Source: JAGNXB01 sp964471595 (GTDB lineage: Bacteria; Bacteroidota; Bacteroidia; Chitinophagales; Saprospiraceae). From it: a stretch of DNA of 60,451 nucleotides. The notes under the pieces were generated by a model. The model saw nothing but the letters and a program-made list of their open reading frames with translations. It was not told the DNA's origin and did not search any database. The DNA lies in assembly GCA_964471595.1 (NCBI GenBank), contig CAYYGN010000020.1:1-60451 (forward strand), in the 5' to 3' direction. The position numbers were made by a program, and so were the translations under genes. This document shows positions 42,932 through 51,202 of the stretch, in pieces (the stretch's first letter is position 1; each line of letters begins with the position of its first letter).

Positions 42932-43661
42932 TTTTTTGAGCAGCCAAACAATACCCTAAAGGGAAGGAGTACATTCTTTCAATATTTTTCCGTTGGAAAA
43001 TACTTTTATTAATCAAATAATTATAAATCTTGAACAATAAACGACTTCTTTTCTTTGTATTGAAAAAAATTTTGTTAATTAGATCAAATATGACATCAAT
43101 ACCTCCGCCATAGGATTTTAACTCTATTACTTTAAAGCCGTTCTTCTCAAGTAAGTATTTCAGTGCAAACTCCGTATATCTGTAATAATCATGCGGTTCT
43201 TCATGTATTCTGTAAAGAAAAGGTACCATAATTAGCAAATGTCCTTCGGACTTTAGGAGTCTGTTAAGTTCATTTATCAGCAAATCTGGTTCGGCAATAT
43301 GTTCAAGTACATCGCTGAGGAGAACGCTATCATAATAATTATCAGGTAGATCAAGCCTTTCATTTAAATTTACAAACTGATCTACATGGGCTTGTTTCGT
43401 ACCGCTGTTTTCCCAATCAACACAATAGACATCTGAAATATTGTTTCTATAAATTCCATAATATGGTACATCTCCACACCCACAATCTAACAATATACCT
43501 TTAATATATTTTTTAATAAACTCTTGGTAAACATTGATCTGGTTTAATGCAACGATATAAGAATGATTGGAGATGCCAGGATAGTTAACGTTTGGCAACC
43601 ATTTCTCAGTTATCTTATCAAAAACGAACTTGTTAGGTACCCAGTTTCGTGTATTTATCAT
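42924..43661 (-). CDS. Class I SAM-dependent methyltransferase
   Basis: 245 residues. Motif I is GILLDCGCGDVPYYGIY, an acidic residue ends strand 2 in VYCVDWENSG, motif II/III is YYDSVLLSDVLEHIAEPDLL, and MVPFLYRIHEEPHDYYRYTE is typical of Methyltransf_11 enzymes in polysaccharide clusters. It probably O- or N-methylates a sugar, perhaps the terminal residue; in ABC-transporter systems such capping can control chain length, and a Wzt with a C-terminal binding domain is encoded nearby. AT-rich, unlike its neighbours, which suggests separate acquisition. It overlaps the GT4 gene by 8 nt. Confidence 0.85.
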   Translation of the reverse strand: MINTRNWVPNKFVFDKITEKWLPNVNYPGISNHSYIVALNQINVYQEFIKKYIKGILLDCGCGDVPYYGIYRNNISDVYCVDWENSGTKQAHVDQFVNLNERLDLPDNYYDSVLLSDVLEHIAEPDLLINELNRLLKSEGHLLIMVPFLYRIHEEPHDYYRYTEFALKYLLEKNGFKVIELKSYGGGIDVIFDLINKIFFNTKKRSRLLFKIYNYLINKSIFQRKNIERMYSFPLGYCLAAQKNA

Positions 43662-43665
43662 TTTC

Positions 43666-44928
43666 TTAATTGTGTTGGTTTAGAATGAACGCTACAAGCC
43701 GTTTCGTAGATTCCCCATCTGTCAAATGTAAATAATCCTTCACCAATTGTTCACGTTGTTCGCTATACCATTCCGGCTCATGGAGGCATCGAAGGATGGC
43801 TGGCAGCAAATCTTCTTGCTTGTTAATGAATGGTACCAGATCAAGCTCCTGCAATCGCTTGTGGTGCATCTTCAAAATGGTGTTGTAAAAATAAGTGCCC
43901 AACGCCGGCTGATAATGGTGATAGATGGGAAAAATGGTAGGGGTGTTAAAAATGGCCGCTTCAATGGTGATGGTAGAGCCGGGAGATAGTAGAACATTGC
44001 TATGCTTTAATAAGTTGGCTACCTCTATGATTTCCTTCTGGGTCATGGTCCAGCCTAAGGTGGGAATATGCCCTGTAATATGGGAAATTCGTACAAAAGG
44101 GAAGTCCTGATAGCGAAGGAATTCCTCGTATCGTGACACCGGATGCAGGCGAATAATCAATTGAGGGTCTCCCGGTATTTGTTTGCTTTGAAGGAGGGAC
44201 ACCAACTGGTCGGCTATATAGTTCTCGTCATAACCTTGCACTAATTTGCCAATGGTTGCAAGCGTGAGAATGGGTCGGGTAGGGTCTAAATGCATGCGCT
44301 TGCAGAATGCTTCCCTGGTCCAAACATTTTCTGCCTTAAAATATGGATCCATCTGACAGGGACCAATGATTTCCACTTGTTCCCGTTTGTATCTCATTAG
44401 GCCTACAGCCTCCTTTGCATTGACCTCGTTCCAAACCAATAGTTTATCCGGAAAAAATTTCAATCCTAAGTGTAGATTGTCCCAACTTCTCAACAGTCCG
44501 GCATTTTTTAAACCAAGTTTTTTAGCTGCCATGAACAAAGGGATTTCATGGCGGTACATGGGATTGGTAAAAAGTAAAAAGTGGGGTTCAAGTTCCTTTA
44601 ACTTTTGAAGATAAAAGTCAAGATCATTGTAAAATAAATGTTCCCAAGATTTGAACCATGCTCCAGCAACGATCGAATATTTTTCTAGCTTTTTTCTATA
44701 CCTTTCCGCTATGGACTCCCATGCTGTAGGATTGTAGTAGTGAAGCGGCAATACGTCGATGCCTTTTTTGTTGTATTCCTCTACAAAGGCAGGTACAGTG
44801 GCAGCGGGCGTAAAAAATACAATCCGGAACCCGGCCTGTTGCAATTCGTCCAGGAGGCCCTGATTGAAGTAATTCCGGACGACGTTGCCTTCAGAAAAGG
44901 ATATGACAATAGTCTTATTAGAAGACAT
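43666..44928 (-). CDS. GT-B-like glycosyl/glycerophosphotransferase-related protein
   Basis: 420 residues from ATG 44928 (MSSNKTIVIS); the frame is open to 44958 but overlaps the upstream gene. I see a GT-B-like arrangement: an N-terminal FSEGNVVRNYFNQGLLDEL domain, FTNPMYRHEIPLFMAAKKLG and LLVWNEVNAKEAV, then a C-terminal TLATIGKLVQGYDE, LIIRLHPVSRYEEFL and VLLSPGSTITIEAAIFNTPT donor-site pattern. The last two resemble the nucleotide-binding half of UDP-GlcNAc 2-epimerase/CDP-glycerol transferase-like proteins. I do not recognise a named family. A transferase role in repeat-unit assembly is inferred from context. Confidence 0.55.
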   Translation of the reverse strand: MSSNKTIVISFSEGNVVRNYFNQGLLDELQQAGFRIVFFTPAATVPAFVEEYNKKGIDVLPLHYYNPTAWESIAERYRKKLEKYSIVAGAWFKSWEHLFYNDLDFYLQKLKELEPHFLLFTNPMYRHEIPLFMAAKKLGLKNAGLLRSWDNLHLGLKFFPDKLLVWNEVNAKEAVGLMRYKREQVEIIGPCQMDPYFKAENVWTREAFCKRMHLDPTRPILTLATIGKLVQGYDENYIADQLVSLLQSKQIPGDPQLIIRLHPVSRYEEFLRYQDFPFVRISHITGHIPTLGWTMTQKEIIEVANLLKHSNVLLSPGSTITIEAAIFNTPTIFPIYHHYQPALGTYFYNTILKMHHKRLQELDLVPFINKQEDLLPAILRCLHEPEWYSEQREQLVKDYLHLTDGESTKRLVAFILNQHN

Positions 44929-44939
44929 GGTTGTTGTGT

Positions 44940-46640
44940 TCAGCTTGTCGTCATCCAACGCAGGTTAATCCACTGCCATAGCCAGAAAGTATTGTCCAGC
45001 TTGCCTCCCTCAAAAGCATTCCAAACTGCTTTCACTTCCGTTGGCTGGCTGATAGGCATTTCCGAAAACACAAGCACGCTGTTCAATGCCCAATCCCTCA
45101 AACGTTCTCCCAGCCACTCTCGTTGCGGCGTCTGTACCGGTCGCTTGGGAGCCAAAGAAACTTTACCTGGCAAATACCCCTGTACAATTTGTCTTGCCAG
45201 CCACTTTTGTTGACCATCCTTGATTTTCATCTCCTTTGGCATCGAAAAAGCCAGTTCCACCATGCGATGGTCTAAGAGAGGTTCCCGCAATTCCGTACTG
45301 TGCATCATGGAGATGCGGTCGTTGAAGCGTAGGGCACGGGGAATTTTTGTGTAAAACAAGTCTCTGTATTGGAGATTCTGGAGGTCGTTTTTGAATGGCT
45401 TAGGAAAATCCGGCTTCTGTGCCAATGCCCTGAAGTCAGGCGTCAAACATTCCGGCCGTACGGGCGAACTGGCAGAGGCTTGCACCAATAACCCGGTCTT
45501 GTTCAGGTAATAGTCATATCCGGCCCATGCCTCGTCCATTCCCTGACCGTCCAGCAACACGATAATGCCTCTTTTTCTGGCTTCCTGAAAGATTTTGGAA
45601 TAGGCAAGCGTGGGAATGCCGCCATAGGGTTCATCTTCAAACCGGCTGACCTGTTCGGCCAGTTCTGGGACTTCTTCCACGCTTAACCTGACCGGATTGA
45701 GCAGGAAGGAAGTCATCTTAATCATTTCCTCTACCCAGGGAAGCTCGTCGTAGCGTTCATCTCCCGTGTAAAAGGTGAAGGCTTCTATTTTCCTGTCATT
45801 AGGAAACTGATGATGCACAAGTGCCAACAATAGCGAAGAATCCAGCCCGCCACTTAGGTTGAAGCCCACCGGTACGTCGGATCGGAACCTCAGCCGGACG
45901 CTTTCCTGTGCCAATGCCGTCCATTGGGCTGATACATCCTCTTCAATCAGGTTGGAAGGGATATCTTCTACCCGCGATACGAAATCATACCAGCGGTGAA
46001 CAGACAGGTGTCCGTCCTGCCATATCAAGTAATGGCCTCCCGGCAATTGCTGAATACCTTCCCAAAAGGTTTCATCCGGCATGCCATAGGTGCCGTAAGC
46101 GAGATATCCCGCCCATACGGGTTCATTCGCTTTCTTGGGGAATCCTGCGGCCCAAAGCGCCTTTATTTCACTGGCAAAGCAGAAGCAGCCATCCTTGATT
46201 CCATAGTGAAAGGGCTTAACGCCAAAGCGATCCCTTCCGGCAAAAAGTTTGCGGTGGTGCCGATCCCAGATGGCAAAGGCAAACATGCCGTTGAATTTGT
46301 CCAAACAATTAGCGCCCCAATGCTGATAGGCAGCCAGAACCACTTCACTATCCGATTGGGTGCGAAAGGTATAACAGTGCTCCAGTTGCGCTTTCAGCTC
46401 CAGGTAGTTGTACACTTCTCCGTTGAACACCATTACCAGATGTCCATCCGCACTGCGCATAGGCTGGTTGCCCGCCTCGCTCAGATCAATAATGCTGAGC
46501 CGGTTGTGCCCCAGGCCCGCCACATTTGTCTCGACGAAGTAACCCCGGGCGTCCGGTCCCCGGTGGTGTTGGGCCTCCACCATGGCTTCCAGTTGAGATG
46601 CTTGCGAATCAGGACCGATTATTCCGCTGATGCCGCACAT
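44940..46640 (-). CDS. Asparagine synthase-like glutamine amidotransferase, copy 2
   Basis: 566 residues with Cys2 nucleophile (MCGISGIIGPD), QHHRGPDARGYF and LGHNRLSIIDLSEAGNQPM in the glutaminase domain, then the synthetase PP-loop FNLSGGLDSSLLLALVHHQF and VLLDGQGMDEAWAGYDYY. It differs from copy 1 by a shorter C-terminus and different linker, so the two are not recent duplicates. It probably amidates a sugar carboxylate. It lies 6 bp from the CMP-nonulosonate cytidylyltransferase gene; nonulosonic acids carry a carboxylate, which makes them possible amide acceptors, though that is inference. Confidence 0.85.
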   Translation of the reverse strand: MCGISGIIGPDSQASQLEAMVEAQHHRGPDARGYFVETNVAGLGHNRLSIIDLSEAGNQPMRSADGHLVMVFNGEVYNYLELKAQLEHCYTFRTQSDSEVVLAAYQHWGANCLDKFNGMFAFAIWDRHHRKLFAGRDRFGVKPFHYGIKDGCFCFASEIKALWAAGFPKKANEPVWAGYLAYGTYGMPDETFWEGIQQLPGGHYLIWQDGHLSVHRWYDFVSRVEDIPSNLIEEDVSAQWTALAQESVRLRFRSDVPVGFNLSGGLDSSLLLALVHHQFPNDRKIEAFTFYTGDERYDELPWVEEMIKMTSFLLNPVRLSVEEVPELAEQVSRFEDEPYGGIPTLAYSKIFQEARKRGIIVLLDGQGMDEAWAGYDYYLNKTGLLVQASASSPVRPECLTPDFRALAQKPDFPKPFKNDLQNLQYRDLFYTKIPRALRFNDRISMMHSTELREPLLDHRMVELAFSMPKEMKIKDGQQKWLARQIVQGYLPGKVSLAPKRPVQTPQREWLGERLRDWALNSVLVFSEMPISQPTEVKAVWNAFEGGKLDNTFWLWQWINLRWMTTS

Positions 46641-46646
46641 GGCTGT

Positions 46647-47354
46647 TTAATAGCGTTTTTCCAACAGGAGGCTGGCTTTTCGTTCTGCCAACTCCCAGTC
46701 ATCCGGAGTGTCGATATTGACGTAATAGTCGGGATCGCTTTCAATAAAAGATAGCTTCTCACCATACAGGGAGTTGTTCTCCATGATGACATGGGTTTTG
46801 GTCAGGTAAACGGCTCCGTCCCGTACATAGGCAGGAGGCAACTCTTGCCGGCGGGGAATGATCACCTTATCACCGGTAGCAATTTCCAGTAGTCCCTGTC
46901 TATTTGGTTCAAATACCCAGTGCGGGTTAAATTCGTGCGGCACCGGTAGCACGGAAACCAAAGCATCTGCTCCGCTTTCCACAAAACGCTCAATGGCCTG
47001 GTCGATAAACCCTTCTGGCCGGAAGGGTGAAGTGGGTTGCAGCAGGCATACGGCATCGAATATTGCACCCTGATTATGGTACCAGTTCAGGGCGTGTTGC
47101 ACCACGGGCAATGTTGGGGTATCATCAAGCGCCAGCTCAAGAGGCCGGATAAACGGCGCCGAAGCGCCTAACTTAATGGCTAAACCGGCGATAAATGCTG
47201 TATCAGTGGAGACCAGCACCGTGTGCATCTTAGTACTCTGCAATGCACTTTCAATGGTGTATTGAATGAGCGGCTTCCCGTTGAGCAGCTTGGAGTTTTT
47301 TCCGGGTACTCCTTTGGAGCCGCTGCGAGCGGGTATGAGGCCGAGGACTTTCAA
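46647..47354 (-). CDS. neuA: CMP-nonulosonic acid cytidylyltransferase (NeuA-type)
   Basis: 235 residues with the cytidylyltransferase signature IPARSGSKGVPGKNSKLLNG near the N-terminus, LIQYTIESALQST, VLLQPTSPFRPEGFIDQAI (as VCLLQPTSPFRPEG) and VNIDTPDDWELAE near the end. It would couple CTP to N-acetylneuraminate or a relative such as legionaminate. NeuC- and NeuB-type genes follow the expected chain: NeuC starts upstream and overlaps by four bases. It is the activation step of the locus's nonulosonic acid pathway. Which acid is used cannot be read from NeuA. Confidence 0.9.
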   Translation of the reverse strand: MKVLGLIPARSGSKGVPGKNSKLLNGKPLIQYTIESALQSTKMHTVLVSTDTAFIAGLAIKLGASAPFIRPLELALDDTPTLPVVQHALNWYHNQGAIFDAVCLLQPTSPFRPEGFIDQAIERFVESGADALVSVLPVPHEFNPHWVFEPNRQGLLEIATGDKVIIPRRQELPPAYVRDGAVYLTKTHVIMENNSLYGEKLSFIESDPDYYVNIDTPDDWELAERKASLLLEKRY

Positions 47355-48508
47355 TACACAATGGTTTTATGAAAACGCGTTGGGACAGTGGCCAAAAGAT
47401 GAGCTATTTGCATACCAGCATCCCCCCCTCCGTACACCTCCGATCTTGGAGGTTTTCCATTCGCCATCCAGTGATGGATGGCTTTTTGGATGGCTTTTTG
47501 GTCATAGTCCACATCCAGTACATTCTCACCCCGGTCTCTTCTGTTTTGCCGGGAACCAATGTTCACCACTGGTACGGGCAAATAAGCGCACTCCCGGATG
47601 CCTACACTTGAATTACCCACCAAACACTTCGAATGGTACAGCAGCCGTAAAAAGTCAGCCGGCTCCATGTTCTTAAAGAAGTGAATGTGCGGAAGCGGGT
47701 GTCTTTCCCGGAAAGCCCGGATACCGGTGGAGGTACCATCCGCCCCCGCATCCACATTGGGCCAGAACCAAAAGACGGGCAGGGACAGGTCTTTCACGGC
47801 ATGCAGCGTTTCCTCAATGTGCTTGCGGGATTCCCGGTACTCCGTGGTGACTGGGTGCTGCATGACCACTATGTAGCCCTGGTTGTAGTCCGGTTTGGCG
47901 CCAACGCCGCCGTATTTTTCGTAAGGGTTGAAATCCAACCCGGGTTTTTGCAGGACTTCAGCAGCGAGGTCAATGGAAGGACAGCCCGTATTGAATACAT
48001 AGGCAGAGTCTTCTCCCATTTTGATCACCCGCTCCCGTGCGCCTTCGGAGGCGACGAAGTGATAATCGGCCAGTTTGGTGATGGAATGGCGCACTTTTTC
48101 GTCAATGTTTCCAGTCACTTCACCACCCTGGATATGCGCCAAAGGTATGTTCATATATGTTGCGGAAATAGCCGTGGCCATGGTCTCAAACCGGTCAGCC
48201 ACTGTGACAACGATATCGGGTTTGATGTTGTCGAAGACGGTGGAAAGTTCCAGGATGCCGATGCCAGTAGTTTTGGCGGCTGCGGTGAGGTTTTCGCCTT
48301 CGAGTACGTTGAATACTTTGGCGGAGATATAGAAGCCGTCTTTTTCAATGTAGTTCACGGCGGAACCGTAGCGATCAAGCAGGGCAGAAGCGGCCACCAC
48401 CAATTGTAGTTCCAGTCCGGGGTGTTCCTGAATGGCTTTCAGGGCGGTTTTTACCCGGCTGTAGGAAGGACGGGCGGTGATGACGACGCAGATCTTACGC
48501 TTATTCAC
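47351..48508 (-). CDS. neuC: UDP-GlcNAc 2-epimerase, hydrolysing (NeuC/LegG-type)
   Basis: 385 residues. KICVVITARPSYSRVKTALK at the N-terminus, VTVADRFETMATAISATYMN, IPLAHIQGGEVTGNIDEKVR, HSITKLADYHFVASE and VGNSSVGIRECAYLPVPVVN (as SKCLVGNSSVGIRE) are the conserved 2-epimerase blocks. NeuC releases ManNAc from UDP-GlcNAc; the related LegG acts on a diacetamido sugar nucleotide. It overlaps NeuA by 4 nt and NeuB by 8 nt, so the trio is a coupled unit. Presence of a FlaA1-type dehydratase, DegT and GNAT in the locus keeps legionaminic acid possible. Confidence 0.9.
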   Translation of the reverse strand: MNKRKICVVITARPSYSRVKTALKAIQEHPGLELQLVVAASALLDRYGSAVNYIEKDGFYISAKVFNVLEGENLTAAAKTTGIGILELSTVFDNIKPDIVVTVADRFETMATAISATYMNIPLAHIQGGEVTGNIDEKVRHSITKLADYHFVASEGARERVIKMGEDSAYVFNTGCPSIDLAAEVLQKPGLDFNPYEKYGGVGAKPDYNQGYIVVMQHPVTTEYRESRKHIEETLHAVKDLSLPVFWFWPNVDAGADGTSTGIRAFRERHPLPHIHFFKNMEPADFLRLLYHSKCLVGNSSVGIRECAYLPVPVVNIGSRQNRRDRGENVLDVDYDQKAIQKAIHHWMANGKPPRSEVYGGGDAGMQIAHLLATVPTRFHKTIVY

Positions 48509-49514
48509 TATCGATGCACGCTTGTGTCAAAAAATCCCAGGCTGTCAGCGGGCGGTTCAACCTCTTCCCGATGACTTGAGGAAACTCCATTGCCGGCAAA
48601 CCGTACCCTTTCGGTTTTTTGGCCTCCAGGTCCTCCTGTCGGAGTATGTGACCGGCAGGCAGGTCTTTATTGACCGCGAGGGATTTTTCAAATATTTTTT
48701 TCAGCTCTGAAAATCCGGAGTTGTCGGATTTATGGACCGGTGCAGCCAGAGAGGTTTCTATTTGTTGTACACCGACGACCAGTTGTTTGATCTGTTCAAT
48801 GGTGAGCGAGGCCGGTGCATCCGGGCCGAACATCCGCTTATCGAAAACCGCGTGAAATTCGATCACCTCCGCGCCAAGGGCCGCTGCTGCCAACCCGGCG
48901 TAGATATCGCCCGAGTGATCGGAGAATCCTACTGGCAGATGATAGCGATCGCGGAGCAGGGGCAACACATTTAGACCCCACTGTTCCGGCCGGGTTGGGT
49001 AGGCAGTGGTGCATTGTAAAACGGTGAGCGGATTCCCGAATGGGCGAAGGAAGCCGACAGTTTGGTCCAATTCGTCTATCGAGCTCATGCCGGAAGACAG
49101 CAGTATGTGTTTTCCGGTGCGGGCTATTTTTTCCAGCATCAGAAAGTTGCTGACCTCGCCCGAGCCGATTTTGTATTTATGCACACCGATGGTTTCGAGC
49201 AAGTCCACCGCTGCATTGCTGAAGGGGGAAGAGATGAACTCCAGCCCTTTGTCGTCGCAGTGTTTTTTGAGTCCTGCCCATTGTTCGGGGGTGAACTCCA
49301 TTCGCTTCCAGTAGTCGTAGCGGGTGGCGTCTTCGTAGCTGAATTTAACACGGAACGGCTCGTATTCACTGCTTTCCGCATGGGCGATGTGCGTCTGAAA
49401 TTTGACGGCATCCACACCGGTTGCTGCCAGCGCGTCTATGTAGCTGTGCGCTATACCCAGGCTACCTTCATGCGCCTGGCCGATTTCAGCGATGAGAAAC
49501 ATGGAATTATTCAA
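48501..49514 (-). CDS. neuB: N-acetylneuraminate/legionaminate synthase (NeuB-type)
   Basis: 337 residues: a TIM-barrel synthase with FLIAEIGQAHEGSLGIAHSY, AVKFQTHIAHAESSEYEPF, FISSPFSNAAVDLLETIGVH, KYKIGSGEVSNFLMLEKIA, LQCTTAYPTRPEQWGL and GFSDHSGDIYAGLAAAALGA, plus a C-terminal SAF antifreeze-like domain (about 275-337; DLPAGHILRQEDLEAKKPKG). It condenses phosphoenolpyruvate with ManNAc or an analogue. Adjacent NeuC and NeuA genes give a full route from UDP-GlcNAc to CMP-nonulosonate. It overlaps the wzt gene by 8 nt, tying nonulosonate synthesis to ABC export. Confidence 0.9.
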   Translation of the reverse strand: MNNSMFLIAEIGQAHEGSLGIAHSYIDALAATGVDAVKFQTHIAHAESSEYEPFRVKFSYEDATRYDYWKRMEFTPEQWAGLKKHCDDKGLEFISSPFSNAAVDLLETIGVHKYKIGSGEVSNFLMLEKIARTGKHILLSSGMSSIDELDQTVGFLRPFGNPLTVLQCTTAYPTRPEQWGLNVLPLLRDRYHLPVGFSDHSGDIYAGLAAAALGAEVIEFHAVFDKRMFGPDAPASLTIEQIKQLVVGVQQIETSLAAPVHKSDNSGFSELKKIFEKSLAVNKDLPAGHILRQEDLEAKKPKGYGLPAMEFPQVIGKRLNRPLTAWDFLTQACIDSE

Positions 49515-50715
49515 TATGAAATGGAATATTGGGAGTCATGGAACCGAGTAGTTTAGGCGCATATACATCACCCGAAACACGCATGGTATACACTTCTGAA
49601 ATATACCGATTGTTTCTGTCGCTTAGATCTGAAGAAATGAGTTTAAAGTGGTAATTATAGATGCCGGGTCTCAGCCAAATAGGAGGAAGAGAGAACCGGA
49701 ATGAATTATTCTCACCATTAAAATTAATATTATCAATCCGTTCGTGAATAATAAATTCTCCACTAGAATTTCTGATAATTAAAAAGACAGCACAAGAGAC
49801 GCTTTGAAAATTATTGACTTTGATGCTTAGATCGAAAGCCTGGCTGTATTCGATCTCGGTAACTCCATCTTCATTCAATGATTGGTTGATGATGATGCGA
49901 TTGTCATCTGGTTCATTTTCGGAATCTAGTCTCAGGCTGGAATTGTAGGCATGTACACCTGAGATAATGTCACCCTCGTGCACGGTCAAACCATTTTTCA
50001 GCACAATAGCTTTCTGACAAATAGACTGTATAGCCGCCATATTATGACTTACGAATAACAGGGTGCGGCCCTTATTCTGACTGATGTCTTCCATTTTCCC
50101 GAGGCATCTTTTCTGGAACTCCGCATCCCCCACCGCCAGCACCTCGTCGATGATCAATATCTCCGGCTCCAAATGTGCCGCCACGGCGAATCCCAGCCTT
50201 ACCTTCATCCCGGAGGAGTAGAACTTAACGGGCGTATCGATGTATTTCTCCACGCCGGAGAAGTCCACGATCTCGTCCAGCTTGCGGTCGATCTCCCGGC
50301 GGGTCATGCCCAGGATGGTGCCGTTCATGTAGATGTTCTCCCTGCCGGTCAGCTCGGGGTGGAAGCCGGTGCCTACTTCGAGCAGGGCGGAAACGCGGCC
50401 CCTGAGCTTCACGCTCCCCGTGGTGGGCTCGGTGATGCGGCTGAGGATCTTGAGCAGGGTGCTCTTGCCGGCCCCGTTGTGGCCGATGATGCCGAGCACC
50501 TCTCCCTCCTTCACCTCGAAGTTGATGTCCCGCAGGGCCCAGAAGACGCTTTCGTCATCTTCCCTGAACCTGCTGAGGGAGCGCAGCTGCCGGAAGTTGT
50601 CCAGCGGCGAACGCAACACGTTCATCACCTGTCCGGCAAAGGTGTCGGCACGCTTTTCCTTCATGCCGATCCGGTATCTTTTACTTAAATTTTCTACTTT
50701 TATTACTGTACTCAT
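49507..50715 (-). CDS. wzt: Polysaccharide ABC exporter ATPase with C-terminal binding domain (Wzt)
   Basis: 402 residues. Nucleotide-binding domain: Walker A GHNGAGKS (78-85), ABC signature FYSSGMKVRLGFA (around 167-178), Walker B ILIIDE (187-192), D-loop and FVSHN switch. The GRVSALLEVGTGFHPELTGR block is the hallmark of Wzt/TagH-type exporters. Residues about 265-402 form an extra beta-rich domain (IEYSQAFDLSIKVNNFQS, FSLPPIWLRPGIYNYHFKLI), like Wzt C-terminal domains that recognise the chain terminus. Wzm is encoded at 51203, separated by the GxxExxY cassette. The CGCGAAT repeat starts 5 bp upstream of its ATG. Confidence 0.95.
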   Translation of the reverse strand: MSTVIKVENLSKRYRIGMKEKRADTFAGQVMNVLRSPLDNFRQLRSLSRFREDDESVFWALRDINFEVKEGEVLGIIGHNGAGKSTLLKILSRITEPTTGSVKLRGRVSALLEVGTGFHPELTGRENIYMNGTILGMTRREIDRKLDEIVDFSGVEKYIDTPVKFYSSGMKVRLGFAVAAHLEPEILIIDEVLAVGDAEFQKRCLGKMEDISQNKGRTLLFVSHNMAAIQSICQKAIVLKNGLTVHEGDIISGVHAYNSSLRLDSENEPDDNRIIINQSLNEDGVTEIEYSQAFDLSIKVNNFQSVSCAVFLIIRNSSGEFIIHERIDNINFNGENNSFRFSLPPIWLRPGIYNYHFKLISSDLSDRNNRYISEVYTMRVSGDVYAPKLLGSMTPNIPFHIE

Positions 50716-50719
50716 CCGA

Positions 50720-50761
50720 GAACGCGAACTACCGCGAATTTAGAGCGCGAATTTTACGCTA
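50720..50761. repeat. Left inverted repeat of the GxxExxY cassette
   Basis: GAACGCGAACTACCGCGAAT and following AT-rich CGCGAATTTTACGCTA form a 42-bp block of degenerate ACGCGAAT units between the wzt ATG and the GxxExxY stop, overlapping the last codons of the latter. Read against the reverse complement of 51158-51201 it matches at roughly 70 percent of positions by eye. Confidence 0.7.
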
Positions 50762-51146
50762 TAGTGTTTTTTGTATTGGCAAAACGTCTTTTTTGCATGG
50801 GAGTGGATCCGAAATTGACCAATAGACCCAAAGGCATGTTGCTTGCCTTAAGATAGTTAAGCACTTGTGATTCGTGTTCCGGCAATACCCTTTCGATTGC
50901 TTTAAGTTCCAGGATCACCTGGCCGTAACAGACGAAGTCCGCATAGAACTTCTTCTCCAATACAATACCCTTGTAAGAAATCTGAAGCGGACATTCCCTT
51001 TTGTAGGGTACTTTTCTTATAGCAAACTCGTGACTCAGTGCCTCCTGATAAACGGATTCAAGAAAACCTGGTCCAAGTGTATTATACACCTCCATACAAG
51101 CACCCATTATTTGATACGATTCTTCTTTGAGAACAAGCTCTGCCAT
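50754..51146 (-). CDS. GxxExxY protein (PD-(D/E)XK nuclease-like)
   Basis: 130 residues with the family motif GPGFLESVYQEAL (G-x-x-E-x-x-Y), an N-terminal YQIMGACMEVYNTLG helix, ISYKGIVLEKKFYADFVCYG containing the catalytic-type Asp, then VILELKAIERVLPEHESQVL with the E-x-K pair, and LGLLVNFGSTPMQKRRF near the end. D...E-x-K fits a PD-(D/E)XK nuclease core. Function of the family is unknown; stand-alone copies are common in Bacteroidota genomes. Here the gene interrupts the normally adjacent wzt-wzm pair and is bounded by inverted CGCGAAT repeats, which points to insertion as a unit. Confidence 0.9.
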   Translation of the reverse strand: MAELVLKEESYQIMGACMEVYNTLGPGFLESVYQEALSHEFAIRKVPYKRECPLQISYKGIVLEKKFYADFVCYGQVILELKAIERVLPEHESQVLNYLKASNMPLGLLVNFGSTPMQKRRFANTKNTIA

Positions 51147-51157
51147 TGAAAAAGAAC

Positions 51158-51201
51158 TTAGCGATTATTCGCGTATCAAAATTAGCGTGCATTAGCGTTC
51201 C
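51158..51201. repeat. Right inverted repeat of the GxxExxY cassette
   Basis: A 44-bp block of TTCGCGT/TTAGCGT units lies between the GxxExxY start and the wzm stop codon (51203). Its reverse complement begins GAACGCTAATGCACGCTAAT and parallels the left repeat at 50720-50761 over its length. The last base is one nucleotide from the wzm stop. Confidence 0.7.
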
Positions 51202-51202
51202 A

